This document shows positions 8,103-15,982 of a stretch of 64,000 nucleotides of DNA, in pieces. Made by a program: the position numbers and the translations under genes. Under the pieces are notes generated by a model that searched no databases, was not told where the DNA came from, and worked only from the letters and a program-made list of their open reading frames with translations. Source of the DNA: an uncultured Nesterenkonia sp. (lineage in GTDB: Bacteria; Actinomycetota; Actinomycetes; Actinomycetales; Micrococcaceae); assembly GCA_946222885.1 (NCBI GenBank), contig CAMIAK010000001.1, positions 310,001-374,000 of the forward strand. The letters are read 5' to 3'. Each line of letters starts with the position of its first letter. The first letter of the stretch is position 1.

Positions 8103-9494
8103 TCAGGGTGCTTCCAGGGTCAGCGCGTCCTCGGCCAAGGAGAAGATCTCCTCGGCGTGCTCGCCGAGCTCCTCCGGATCCTCGTGCTGGGTCAGCAGGA
8201 TCAGGGTGCGCCTGGTCCCGTCCTCGCCCTCGGCCTGCCAGACGCCGTTGAGCACCCCGGGCAGCGTCCCGCCCTTGAAGGCGAGGGTCTCCCACCACAG
8301 GTCCTCGGGCTCGAACTCGCCGAAGGTCAGCCCCGGGTTGGTGGCCAGCACGGCCTCCAGCTCCTCATGCTCCTCCATCTCCTCGAAGAGCCGCTCATAG
8401 AGCAGGACCAGGTCCTCGGCGGTGGCGTACCAGTCGATGTCGAAGTCGACGTCGTCGCCGCTGACGTCCTCGGAGGTGATGTCCAGGTCCTCCTCGCCGA
8501 TCTCCCCGAGGATCTCGCGGCGCCGCTCCTCATCGGCGTCCTTCCACTCCTCGCCCAGCTCCGGGTGGCCCCAGCGCAGCTGGAACATCTCCCGGGTGGT
8601 GGGGAAGGGCTGCATCAGCTGGGGATCGTGATGGCCGGAGTCGGCCACCGCCTGCTCCACCGCCTCGCGGCCGAGCAGGTCGATGAGCATGTCGGTGCCG
8701 GTGTTGTCGCTGATCTGGATCATCCGCTGGGCGACGTCGTAGACGCTGGTCTCGTAGCCGTCGGCCTGATCCTGCAGAGTGCCGGAGGGCAGGCTGCGCA
8801 GGTCCTCGGTGACCTCCAGGGTGTCGTCCCAGCTGACCTCGCCGGCCTCGACGGCGTCCACCAGGGCGAGCACCACGTAGAGCTTCGCCACCGAGGCCAG
8901 CGGGGCGGGGGTGCCGTCGTCGACCTCCACCAGCGTCTCACCATCCTCGACGACCACGGCGCGCACCTCGCCGGGGATCTCCGAGAGGCGTTCATCGACC
9001 TCCTCGAAGCCTTCGGCCGGCTCCACCGGCTCGCGGGGCTCGGTGAAGAGCAGGGTCTCGATGAGCCCGTCCTCGTCCAGGGCGAGCTGCATCTGGAGCT
9101 CCTGGCCCTCGGAGGCCTCCAGCAGGGTCAGGGAGGAGTCTTCGAAGTCCTCATGATCGGTGGCGGTCCAGGGGCCCACCGGCCGGAACTGCTCATTGAG
9201 GATCTCGGCGAGCTCCTCGGCCGAGACCTGATCCAGGAACGGCTCAGCGAGACGGTCCTCCCAGTCCCCGGCGGTGCTGTCGGCCTCCGCGTTGAGGATC
9301 TCCAGCACCTCGCGGGCGGTCTCCCCGGAGGAGGTCTCCGGCAGGTCCACCCCCTCGGCGACGCCCTCGGCCCCGTCCATCACAGTGGGCTGGTCCTCCG
9401 GCGGCTGCTCCTCGGCGGTTCCGCAGGAGGTCAGCAGCAGCACCGCGGCGACGCCGGCCGCGAGGGGAGCACGGGAACGAAAACGCATGGACAC
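8103..9494 (-). CDS. Class A beta-lactamase-fold lipoprotein serine hydrolase
   Basis: 463 residues. The signal peptide ends in a lipobox L-L-T-S-C (C24). An acidic N-terminal domain (about 45-160) precedes a beta-lactamase/transpeptidase-like domain with all three classic motifs: S-V-A-K (S201-K204), S-D-N (262-264) and K-G-G (407-409). The omega-loop Glu is not obvious, so this may be a DD-peptidase or esterase-like relative rather than a true beta-lactamase. The protein is very acidic. The start could be ATG 9494 or 9488. Resistance should not be assumed from the fold. Confidence 0.8.
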   Translation of the reverse strand: MSMRFRSRAPLAAGVAAVLLLTSCGTAEEQPPEDQPTVMDGAEGVAEGVDLPETSSGETAREVLEILNAEADSTAGDWEDRLAEPFLDQVSAEELAEILNEQFRPVGPWTATDHEDFEDSSLTLLEASEGQELQMQLALDEDGLIETLLFTEPREPVEPAEGFEEVDERLSEIPGEVRAVVVEDGETLVEVDDGTPAPLASVAKLYVVLALVDAVEAGEVSWDDTLEVTEDLRSLPSGTLQDQADGYETSVYDVAQRMIQISDNTGTDMLIDLLGREAVEQAVADSGHHDPQLMQPFPTTREMFQLRWGHPELGEEWKDADEERRREILGEIGEEDLDITSEDVSGDDVDFDIDWYATAEDLVLLYERLFEEMEEHEELEAVLATNPGLTFGEFEPEDLWWETLAFKGGTLPGVLNGVWQAEGEDGTRRTLILLTQHEDPEELGEHAEEIFSLAEDALTLEAP

Positions 9495-9569
9495 GATTCT
9501 GCCTCATGAGGCTGGAGGCTGTGACCACCTGTGAGGAATGAGCGCGCCGCCGCCGGGGTTTGCTCCGGT

Positions 9570-9827
9570 ATGAGCACCAAGAAGATCGGTTTTCTGTCCT
9601 TCGGCCACTGGACGCCGTCGCCGCACTCCCGGACACGCTCCGCCCAGGACGCGCTGCTGCAGAGCGTGGACCTGGCGGTGGCGGCCGAGGAGGCCGGCGT
9701 CGACGGCGCCTACTTCCGGGTGCACCACTTCGCCCGCCAGCTGGCCAGCCCCTTCCCGCTGCTGGCCGCGGCCGGGGCGAGGACCTCCCGCATCGAGCTG
9801 GGCACCGGGGTGATCGACATGCGGTAG
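9570..9827 (+). pseudogene. LLM flavin monooxygenase, 5' fragment cut by the integrated element
   Basis: The first 85 codons of a luciferase-like class flavin-dependent oxidoreductase, from M-S-T-K-K-I-G to the conserved G-T-G-V-I-D-M-R strand. A TAG stop (9825-9827) arises exactly at the junction with the inserted DNA. The reading frame resumes at 18402 with Y-E-N-P-M-Y-F; joining 9570-9824 to 18402-19175 restores an uninterrupted protein of about 342 residues. The fragment holds only the first strands of the TIM barrel and should be inactive. Confidence 0.9.
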
Positions 9828-9842
9828 CGCATATCGGGGTTG
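9801..9842. other. Left attachment site (host left half plus element arm)
   Basis: The host side (GGCACCGGGGTGATCGAC) joins the element side at ATGCGGTA. The element arm GCATATCGGGGTTG (9829-9842) is the inverted partner, 13 of 14 bases, of CAACCACGATATGC at the right end. Confidence 0.8.
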
Positions 9843-9870
9843 TAGCGTTGGAGTCATTGGCTACCGTCGT

Positions 9871-10260
9871 CTACAAGTACCTACACACTTGATCGGTGCT
9901 GCACGTTTCAGGGTCCGGGTGCGCGGCGTCCTGTCTGAGGTCCGCGATAGTGTCGCGCAGCACGGAGAGCTGCGCGATCTGCTGCTCGATCTCAGCGAGG
10001 CGCACGTCAAGCAGGTCGCGCACGTGCTCGCAGGGCGCATGGCCGCCGTCGCGGATGTCGAGGATCTGGCGGATCTGGGCGAGGGTGAGGCCCGCGGCCT
10101 GGCCGCGGTGGACGAAGTCGATCCGGGCGACCGTCTCGGGTGCGTAGTCGCGATAGCCGGACTGCGTGCGCTCGGCCGGCGGAAGCAGCCCCTGCCCCTC
10201 GTAGAAGCGGAGCGTCTTCGCCGTGGTGCCCGCGCGTTCGGCGAGTTCTCCGATGCGCAT
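9871..10260 (-). CDS. merR: MerR-family mercury-responsive regulator
   Basis: 129 residues from the ATG at 10260 (M-R-I-G-E-L-A-E-R-A-G-T-T-A-K-T-L-R-F-Y-E). It has the MerR winged helix (1-70), a dimerisation helix and three cysteines, C77, C120 and C126, a one-plus-two arrangement resembling the Hg(II) site of MerR proteins, although the C120-C126 spacing is shorter than in classical MerR. It is divergent from merA, with a perfect dyad operator between them. The frame stays open upstream to 10548 but that part overlaps merA and lacks family similarity. A Zn/Cd/Pb-type sensor is an alternative; the merA neighbour favours mercury. Confidence 0.87.
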   Translation of the reverse strand: MRIGELAERAGTTAKTLRFYEGQGLLPPAERTQSGYRDYAPETVARIDFVHRGQAAGLTLAQIRQILDIRDGGHAPCEHVRDLLDVRLAEIEQQIAQLSVLRDTIADLRQDAAHPDPETCSTDQVCRYL

Positions 10261-10291
10261 CGCGGCCTCCGATCGTTCGGCAGGAGCAGGC

Positions 10292-10326
10292 TTGACCTTC
10301 CCCTGCACTGGAAGGTCCAGTATGGC
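10292..10326 (+). promoter_or_regulatory. merA promoter and MerR operator
   Basis: The perfect dyad GACCTTCC (10294-10301) / GGAAGGTC (10310-10317), spaced by 8 bp, starts inside a TTGACC -35 box (10292-10297). The likely -10 is CAGTAT (10318-10323) at 20 bp or TATGGC (10321-10326) at 23 bp. An overlong spacer holding the dyad is the hallmark of promoters activated by MerR-family DNA distortion. Confidence 0.82.
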
Positions 10327-10365
10327 TGAGACAGAGCAGAAAGCCAAGGACTGACAGGAGCAGCG

Positions 10366-11787
10366 ATGCCTACCAAGTACGACCTCGCCATCATCGGATC
10401 CGGAGGCGGAGCATTCGCCGCCGCCATCCGTGCGACCACGCTCGGCAAGTCGGTGGTGATGATCGAGCGCGGGACGCTCGGCGGCACCTGCGTGAACACC
10501 GGCTGCGTGCCGTCGAAGGCCCTCATCGCCGCTGCCGACGCCCGTCACGTCGCCGCCGACGCTTCAGGCCGGTTCCCGGGGATCGCGGCGACGGCTGAGA
10601 CAGTGGACATGCCTGCGCTGATCGCCGGGAAGCAGGCGCTGGTCGAGTCGCTGCGCGGCGAGAAGTACGCCGACGTCGCCGACTCCTACGGCTGGCAGGT
10701 CCGCCGCGGCGATGCATCGTTCGCCGGCGGCCCAGACGCCCCGGTACTGGAGATCATCGCCGGCGACGGGACGGTCGAGACCATCGAGGCCGACCACTTC
10801 CTGGTCGCGACTGGTTCTCGCCCGTGGGCTCCGCCGATCGACGGCCTGGAGGAGACCGGGTACCTGACCTCGACCACGGCAATGGAACTCGCTGAGGTTC
10901 CTGAGTCGTTGCTGGTGCTCGGCGGCGGCTACGTCGCCCTGGAGCAGGCGCAGCTGTTCGCTCGCCTCGGCTCGCAGGTCACGCTGCTGGTGCGGTCCCG
11001 GCTCGCCTCGAAGGAGGAGCCGGAGGTGTCCAAGGCGCTTCAGGAGGCGTTCGCCGACGAAGGCATCCGCGTCGTCCGCCGCGTGGTGCCCACCCGGGTC
11101 TCCCGCGGCACGGGAGGCGAGGCCGTCGTGACCGCCGACGTGTCCGGCGACTCGCAGGAGTTCCGCGCCGAGCAGGTGCTCGTCGCCCTCGGACGCCGTC
11201 CCGTCACCGATGGCCTGAACCTCGATGCGGTCGGGGTGAAGACCGGGGACTCCGGCGAGGTGGTCGTCTCCGACCGGCTGCGGTCCTCGAACCCGCGGAT
11301 CTGGGCCGCGGGCGACGTGACCGGGCACCCCGAGTTCGTCTACGTCGCCGCCCACCACGGCACCCTCGTCGCCGAGAACGCGTTCGCCGACGCCGATCGT
11401 GCCGTCGACTATTCCCGCCTGCCGCGGGTGACGTTCACCGGGCCCGCGATCGGAGCGGTCGGGATGACCGAGAAGGAAGTGCTTGCTGCGGGGATCCGCT
11501 GCGATTGCCGCGTCCTGCCGCTGCACCACGTGCCCCGCGCGCTGGTCAACCGCGACACCCGCGGGTTCATCAAGATCGTCGTGAACGCCGACACGAACGA
11601 GATCCTCGGCCTGACCGCCGTCGCCAAGGACGCCGGAGAGCTCGCCGCCGCCGGTGTCCACGTGCTCGGCAAGACCGTCGCCGAGATCGCCGACGCCTGG
11701 GCTCCCTACCTGACGATGGCCGAGGGCATCCGGATCGCCGCGAAGGCCTTCACCACCGACCCGTCGCTGCTGTCGTGCTGCGCATGA
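10366..11787 (+). CDS. merA: Mercuric(II) reductase, short form
   Basis: A 473-residue flavoprotein disulfide reductase that reduces Hg(II) to volatile Hg(0) with NADPH. The FAD motif G-S-G-G-G-A-F-A-A is at 11-19, the redox-active pair is C42/C47 in G-G-T-C-V-N-T-G-C-V-P-S-K, and the metal-delivery vicinal cysteines C471-C472 end the protein (L-L-S-C-C-A). This C-terminal Cys pair separates MerA from lipoamide dehydrogenase and glutathione reductase. The N-terminal heavy-metal-associated domain found in many MerA proteins is absent. Ribosome site AGGAG is at 10356-10360. It is cargo of the integrated element. Confidence 0.95.
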   Translation: MPTKYDLAIIGSGGGAFAAAIRATTLGKSVVMIERGTLGGTCVNTGCVPSKALIAAADARHVAADASGRFPGIAATAETVDMPALIAGKQALVESLRGEKYADVADSYGWQVRRGDASFAGGPDAPVLEIIAGDGTVETIEADHFLVATGSRPWAPPIDGLEETGYLTSTTAMELAEVPESLLVLGGGYVALEQAQLFARLGSQVTLLVRSRLASKEEPEVSKALQEAFADEGIRVVRRVVPTRVSRGTGGEAVVTADVSGDSQEFRAEQVLVALGRRPVTDGLNLDAVGVKTGDSGEVVVSDRLRSSNPRIWAAGDVTGHPEFVYVAAHHGTLVAENAFADADRAVDYSRLPRVTFTGPAIGAVGMTEKEVLAAGIRCDCRVLPLHHVPRALVNRDTRGFIKIVVNADTNEILGLTAVAKDAGELAAAGVHVLGKTVAEIADAWAPYLTMAEGIRIAAKAFTTDPSLLSCCA

Positions 11788-11836
11788 CCGGCAACGCAGG
11801 CAATCGGGGAGATCTCATCCTGAAGAGGTGCAGACG

Positions 11837-12139
11837 ATGGGCGCCGATCAGGACCGCGACGAACGGCGCGCCGGTCCCGTCGTCGCTGCAGGGACCGGAC
11901 TGCTCTTGCTGGCATGCTGCGCGCTTCCGTTGCTGCTCTGTTGCGGCCTGCCGCTCATCGCGGCGGGCGGAGCACTCGCGGGCGTCGGTGGGCTCCTCGG
12001 TAACCCCTGGATCATCGGTGCCGGGATCGCCGTCGTGATGGCCGTCACGGCGGGGATGCTCGTCAGGTTAGGGCGGCGGCACCGAGGCCGCAGGACCGGC
12101 TGCTGCGAAAATCCTTCGACCGCTGATCGGAACCGGTAG
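11837..12139 (+). CDS. Small Cys-pair membrane protein, probable mercuric ion transporter
   Basis: 100 residues, ATG 11837 with GAAGAGG at 11822-11828. Two membrane helices (about 17-45 and 55-78). Three vicinal cysteine pairs are present: C27-C28 and C35-C36 in or near helix 1 and C89-C90 in the C-terminal tail. Vicinal cysteines in the first helix, followed by a cytoplasmic pair, are the logic of MerT/MerF/MerC-type Hg(II) importers that pass the ion to MerA. The sequence is not a close match to a family I recognise. It starts 49 bp after merA on the same strand, so the two are probably co-transcribed. Confidence 0.7.
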   Translation: MGADQDRDERRAGPVVAAGTGLLLLACCALPLLLCCGLPLIAAGGALAGVGGLLGNPWIIGAGIAVVMAVTAGMLVRLGRRHRGRRTGCCENPSTADRNR

Positions 12140-12157
12140 CTCGAGCGGATCCAGCCA

Positions 12158-13057
12158 TCATCGCCACCTCGGCCACTTCGGCACCCCGCGACCCTTCCAC
12201 GTCTCCGCGAGACCGGCGGCCGAGCGGACGGACGCGAAGAGCCCGTAGCCGGCCCCGGCGAGACCCACGGAGACCACGAGCCAGCGCCCGATGCCGAGCC
12301 AGATGCGCCCGTCCACGTCGAGCGCCCACTGAGCGCCCGTGATGAGACCGGCGATGCCCATCCAGAGCCCGGCGACGACCACGACCACCGGCAGCAGGGC
12401 GAGGCACATCGCAGCGGCGGCCGACCAGAGCTGACGCGCTTCGAGCTTCGCCGTCGCCGCCATGATCCGCTCGGCGCGCTCGTTCGAGGCGTCGAGGTTC
12501 GCGGTCATCGTGGCCGAGGCCTCCCCGGCGACCTGCTCGACGGCCTTCTCGACCCGCTCCTCAGTACGCTTCTCGATCCGCTGCACCGCGCCGCCGACCT
12601 GGCTCACAAGCTTCTGGTTCGTTGTGGCCTGCACCTTCAGACCCTCAATCGCCGAGGCCGTAGCCGCGCGATTCTTCTGCGCCTCCGCGACCAAGGTTCG
12701 CGACGCGGCGTTCAAGCTCTCGCCGTTGAGACTCTGCGCGAACTCGCCGAGCGTGCTCGCGATCTCGTTCTGCCTGCTCTCGATACTCGCGATCCTCGCG
12801 GACACGTCGCTGGAGGGCGAGGAGGTCGACGCCGGGGTCGTGATCCGCTCCAGCCGCCTCGTCGTCTCCTCGTCCATGACCTTCACGAACCCCGCGAGCT
12901 TCTTCTGCTGCTCGGTCAGCGTGGCAATCCTCGTATTCTGCGCCTCGACGGCGGCGAGGATCGAGGTCAACAGCTCCATCGTCTCCGGACTGCCGAGCGG
13001 CTGCGGCGACTGCACGGGCCCGTTCTGCTGCTTCAGCCTGTCGAGCGCTGCGCTCAT
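12158..13057 (-). CDS. Coiled-coil two-helix membrane protein in the mobilisation block
   Basis: 299 residues from ATG 13057. Residues about 25-215 are strongly helical and coiled-coil-like (many A, E, Q, K, R with heptad-like spacing), followed by two hydrophobic segments (about 222-245 and 258-285) and a short basic tail. The first 413 nt overlap, in another frame, the 3' part of the relaxase gene. This organisation resembles ColE1-type mobilisation regions, where small accessory genes lie inside the relaxase gene in another frame. A membrane anchor for the relaxosome is a plausible role; homology is not established. The open frame continues upstream to 13264 but without coiled-coil character. 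Confidence 0.65.
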   Translation of the reverse strand: MSAALDRLKQQNGPVQSPQPLGSPETMELLTSILAAVEAQNTRIATLTEQQKKLAGFVKVMDEETTRRLERITTPASTSSPSSDVSARIASIESRQNEIASTLGEFAQSLNGESLNAASRTLVAEAQKNRAATASAIEGLKVQATTNQKLVSQVGGAVQRIEKRTEERVEKAVEQVAGEASATMTANLDASNERAERIMAATAKLEARQLWSAAAAMCLALLPVVVVVAGLWMGIAGLITGAQWALDVDGRIWLGIGRWLVVSVGLAGAGYGLFASVRSAAGLAETWKGRGVPKWPRWR

Positions 13058-13931
13058 GTTCCTGCTCCTTCTGCTGCTGGTGGTAGTCGAAGAACGCCTG
13101 CGCGCCCTCCGGGGTGAAGTCCGCCGAGAGCGCGCTCGCGCGTTTGCGGCGATCGGCGCGGCCGGACTCGCCGCGGCGGTCCTCGATGTAGAGCGTCCAG
13201 GTCTCCTGCCCGGCGCGCTTGCCCTTCTTGCTGACGGGGCTGTGCAGCCGCATCCTCGGCACACGTTCCCCGGCGTCGTCGAGCTGCTGGTTCTGCTCCT
13301 CGATCACCGCTTCGAGACCGGCCTTGTCCACCACGCGGGGGTCGGCCAGTGCGGCGCTCATCCGGTCACCCATCTCGCGGTCGAGCCCGCCCTCCGCGAA
13401 GTCCTCGCGGCGCAGCTCCCAGTCCTTCGGCGCGTGCTCCAGCCGCTTCACGACCGAGAGCCCGTGCTCTCGCATCAGCTCGTCGTTCGCCGACTGCACG
13501 CCCCGCTGGTTCCCGGCCTTGCGATCGTGGAACGTCCGGTAGTCCGAGAGCGCCTTTCCGGTCCGGTTGCTGTGATTGATGACCAAGATGTGGTTATGCG
13601 GCTTTCTGCCCCGGCCATCCACGTGACTGACCACGAGGCAGTCCGAGTCGGGGTGCATCCTCTTCGCGAGCTGATAGCCGAGATCGTTCACCCGCTGCAC
13701 GTGCTCCGGGTTCTTCGGGTCGAACTCCTCGTCGCTGAAAGACTGCCGGTAATGCAGCGCCTCGACCTCGCGCGTGGTGTTCTGCGTGAGCGCCCGTGCG
13801 CGCGCCGAGAATGCGCCAGGGCCTCCCGGCACTTCGCACGTGATCGCGACGCCCCGCTCGTCCTCCTTCCCGCGGATATAGCGCTCGGTGTCGGCGGCGC
13901 TGGTGCTCGGGCTGTAGTGGGTGGTGCTCAT
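12645..13931 (-). CDS. Relaxase (MOBP-like mobilisation nuclease)
   Basis: 428 residues from ATG 13931, which overlaps the mobC stop by 4 nt. The N-terminal domain carries the metal-binding histidine motif H103-V-D...P-H112-N-H114-I-L-V-I-N, matching the H-x-D-x(n)-H-x-H-x-x-x-N pattern of MOBP/relaxase-family nucleases; a candidate nucleophile is one of the N-terminal tyrosines (Y6, Y18). It should nick oriT and pilot single-stranded DNA. From about residue 290 the sequence becomes a low-complexity charged tail that overlaps the coiled-coil gene in another frame; the functional domain probably ends before this. Confidence 0.85.
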   Translation of the reverse strand: MSTTHYSPSTSAADTERYIRGKEDERGVAITCEVPGGPGAFSARARALTQNTTREVEALHYRQSFSDEEFDPKNPEHVQRVNDLGYQLAKRMHPDSDCLVVSHVDGRGRKPHNHILVINHSNRTGKALSDYRTFHDRKAGNQRGVQSANDELMREHGLSVVKRLEHAPKDWELRREDFAEGGLDREMGDRMSAALADPRVVDKAGLEAVIEEQNQQLDDAGERVPRMRLHSPVSKKGKRAGQETWTLYIEDRRGESGRADRRKRASALSADFTPEGAQAFFDYHQQQKEQEHERSARQAEAAERARAVAAAARQSGDDGAVDLDPRRRRGAEYEDCHADRAAEEARGVREGHGRGDDEAAGADHDPGVDLLALQRRVREDREYREQAERDREHARRVRAESQRRELERRVANLGRGGAEESRGYGLGD

Positions 13932-14518
13932 GCGGCCGTCCGATCCCCGAGCAAGGCGCGGACCTCGCGCAGCAGCTCGATCAGCTCGGGCACCTCCGAC
14001 GACAGCGCCACCGCCTCACCGGCGCGCGCGCGGTGATCCAAGTCGTTGACGTTGATCGCCAGCGGGCGCACCTGGGCAGCCAGCTCACGAGCGTCCGCCG
14101 ACGCCTGCACACGCGCCTCGACCCCGAGCAGGTGCGCCGCCACGGCGGCGTCCAACTCCTCCGAGCGGGAGGCGTGGAGGGCATCGCGTACGACGGTCCG
14201 CACCCACGTGCTCGGAGCCAGCCCGAGCCGCTTCGCACGAGTGCGAAGCGCCGCGAGCGTCTCCTCCCCGAAGTCGGTATCGAGCTTCGCGCGGCCCCCA
14301 CGACGACGCTTCGCGCCGCCGTGACTCTGACGCACAGGCTCCGCATCAGCCCGACCGGTGTTCACCTGGGAGTCGGTCTGCTGCTCCACCTGTACGCCAG
14401 AGTGGCAAGCAGTAGGCCTGTCGGACACATCGCTGACGCTCGTGTCCTCCAGCCCTGCTTGCGAGGGGCCTCCGGCCCCCTCGACCCCCTGGAAGAGCGA
14501 ATGCTGATCGGTGCTCAT
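13928..14518 (-). CDS. mobC: MobC-like relaxosome accessory protein
   Basis: 196 residues from ATG 14518, overlapping the rep stop by 4 nt (ATGA). An N-terminal polar tail (1-70) precedes a helical DNA-binding region and a C-terminal segment with P-L-A-I-N-V-N-D-L-D-H-R-A-R, close to the N-Q-I-A-R-x-x-N region of MobC proteins, ending in an L-L-R-E-V-R-A-L-L helix. MobC proteins help the relaxase open and nick oriT. The ATGA overlaps on both sides tie rep, mobC and the relaxase into one transcript. Confidence 0.75.
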   Translation of the reverse strand: MSTDQHSLFQGVEGAGGPSQAGLEDTSVSDVSDRPTACHSGVQVEQQTDSQVNTGRADAEPVRQSHGGAKRRRGGRAKLDTDFGEETLAALRTRAKRLGLAPSTWVRTVVRDALHASRSEELDAAVAAHLLGVEARVQASADARELAAQVRPLAINVNDLDHRARAGEAVALSSEVPELIELLREVRALLGDRTAA

Positions 14519-15936
14519 GCGGCACCTTCGATCAGCGCCAGCGGCACGTCCGGACTTCGCACCGCGAGCCCGCTGAGCAGCTCCGCGACCGCACCGTCCG
14601 CGTCGTGTTCCGCCGAGGTCTCCGGACCGTACGTCAGTTCCCGCGACCCGGCGTTCTGGTGGTACGCGTTGCCGTACATGCCGGGCGTGTGCGCGGCGGT
14701 CGGGATGCTGCACTGGTGCCACTCGTAGGGCTCGATCTTCCCGATGTGCTGCACGAGGTAGCGGTTGATGTCGTCGGCGCGGTAGACCTTCACGACCGAC
14801 GCCAGGCGGCGGATGAACTGGTCCAGCGCCTCGTCCACGTTGCCCTTCTGGCGGGCGTAGTAGAAGAACTCGACCGGCTCGATCGTCGCCGTAATCACGA
14901 TGAGGCGCGGAGCCACCTCGCCCTTGTTCTTGTACCGAGCCTTCGCAGGCGAGGCGTTATACGGATCGAGCAGCAGCAGCCAATCGTTCGCGTCCATCGC
15001 CGAGGCCCGCAGATCGTCCAGCAGCAGCACCTCCTCGCCCCGCCAGTCATCCAATGGGTTCCCCGTCGCGGCACGGTAGACCTGCCACCGCTCGCCATGT
15101 GCATTGGCCGCGCTAATCGCCTCGGTGATGAAATCCGTTGCGAACCGAGTCTTGCCGATCCCGGCATCCCCGTGGACGAATACCACGTGCGTCGAGAAGG
15201 CACCGGCGCGCAGCTTCGCGGCCGCCCGGTACGCGCGGCGCTGGCCGTAGGCCGACAGCGCGTCGTCGATCTCCCGCTGATGCCGCGAGTAGATGTCGAA
15301 CAGTTCGTCCGTGAGCATGATCTGATCCCGCGTGATTTCGCCCTGCAGCACCCGCTCCCGCATGTCCTCGAAGTTCTCCGCGACGACCTTCTTCTTCACG
15401 TGGGCGCGCCCCTTGAGCCAGGTCTCCCGGCGCTGGGCGTCGATCCCGAGGTAGTCCGGCCCGCGCACCGTGGCGACCTCCGACGGCGCGTACTGATGCT
15501 TGTCCGCATACTTCACGTGAGTCAGGTACGACAGCATGTTGTCGAAGGCGTACCGACCGCGGCCCGGCTTCTCGACGTACTGGGGCTCGACGCCGATGCC
15601 GAACGCGAGCCGATCCAGCGGCGCGCTCTTCGCACGGCTGGCGAACTTGATGACCGCGTGCAGGTGATCGGGCTTCGGCTCGACCACCAGAGCCTTCTCC
15701 GTGTCGCTCCAGACCTCGCGCTCATCCTTGTCGTGCACGATTCCGTAGGCCTCGATGACCTCGCAGCCGATGGCCTCGAGCCGCTGCGCGACGTAGGCGA
15801 GGATCGCCCCGGCTCCCTGCTCGAGCAGCGCGGCCCCGTTCGGGTCCTCGGCAGCCCAGGTCCAGTACGACGGATCGAGGTACTGCGTGAGCCCGATGCT
15901 CGTCGGGTTGTTCTCCTGCTTAGCCACGGCGACCAC
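14515..15936 (-). CDS. Replication initiator: HUH endonuclease fused to SF3-like helicase
   Basis: 473 residues. N-terminal HUH nuclease: a strand S-I-G-L-T-Q-Y-L, metal-binding H91-L-H93, and a catalytic-tyrosine segment Y137-L-T-H-V-K-Y, as in Rep_2/pMV158-type initiators. C-terminal ATPase: Walker A G-D-A-G-I-G-K-T-R (256-264), Walker B V-L-L-L-D-D (303-308) and a motif-C-like I-V-I-T-A (347-350). Fusion of an HUH nuclease to this helicase is shared with some actinobacterial and phytoplasma plasmids and CRESS-DNA viruses. GTG 15936 is the outer start; GTG 15927 with a G-rich site before it is an alternative. Iterons lie just upstream. A functional Rep on an integrated element implies an extrachromosomal replicative phase. 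Confidence 0.85.
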   Translation of the reverse strand: MVAVAKQENNPTSIGLTQYLDPSYWTWAAEDPNGAALLEQGAGAILAYVAQRLEAIGCEVIEAYGIVHDKDEREVWSDTEKALVVEPKPDHLHAVIKFASRAKSAPLDRLAFGIGVEPQYVEKPGRGRYAFDNMLSYLTHVKYADKHQYAPSEVATVRGPDYLGIDAQRRETWLKGRAHVKKKVVAENFEDMRERVLQGEITRDQIMLTDELFDIYSRHQREIDDALSAYGQRRAYRAAAKLRAGAFSTHVVFVHGDAGIGKTRFATDFITEAISAANAHGERWQVYRAATGNPLDDWRGEEVLLLDDLRASAMDANDWLLLLDPYNASPAKARYKNKGEVAPRLIVITATIEPVEFFYYARQKGNVDEALDQFIRRLASVVKVYRADDINRYLVQHIGKIEPYEWHQCSIPTAAHTPGMYGNAYHQNAGSRELTYGPETSAEHDADGAVAELLSGLAVRSPDVPLALIEGAA

Positions 15937-15982
15937 CCCCGTCGCAGGCGGCGTGGAGGGCCGCAGAGGGGGTGCGGCGCCT

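Noticed and set aside
8103..9494. Beta-lactam resistance gene
   Set aside because: The three active-site motifs are present, but the omega-loop Glu is not evident and the lipoprotein form is compatible with a DD-peptidase or esterase role.
10261..10548. N-terminal extension of MerR
   Set aside because: It crosses the operator and overlaps merA; the MerR fold begins at M-R-I-G-E-L.
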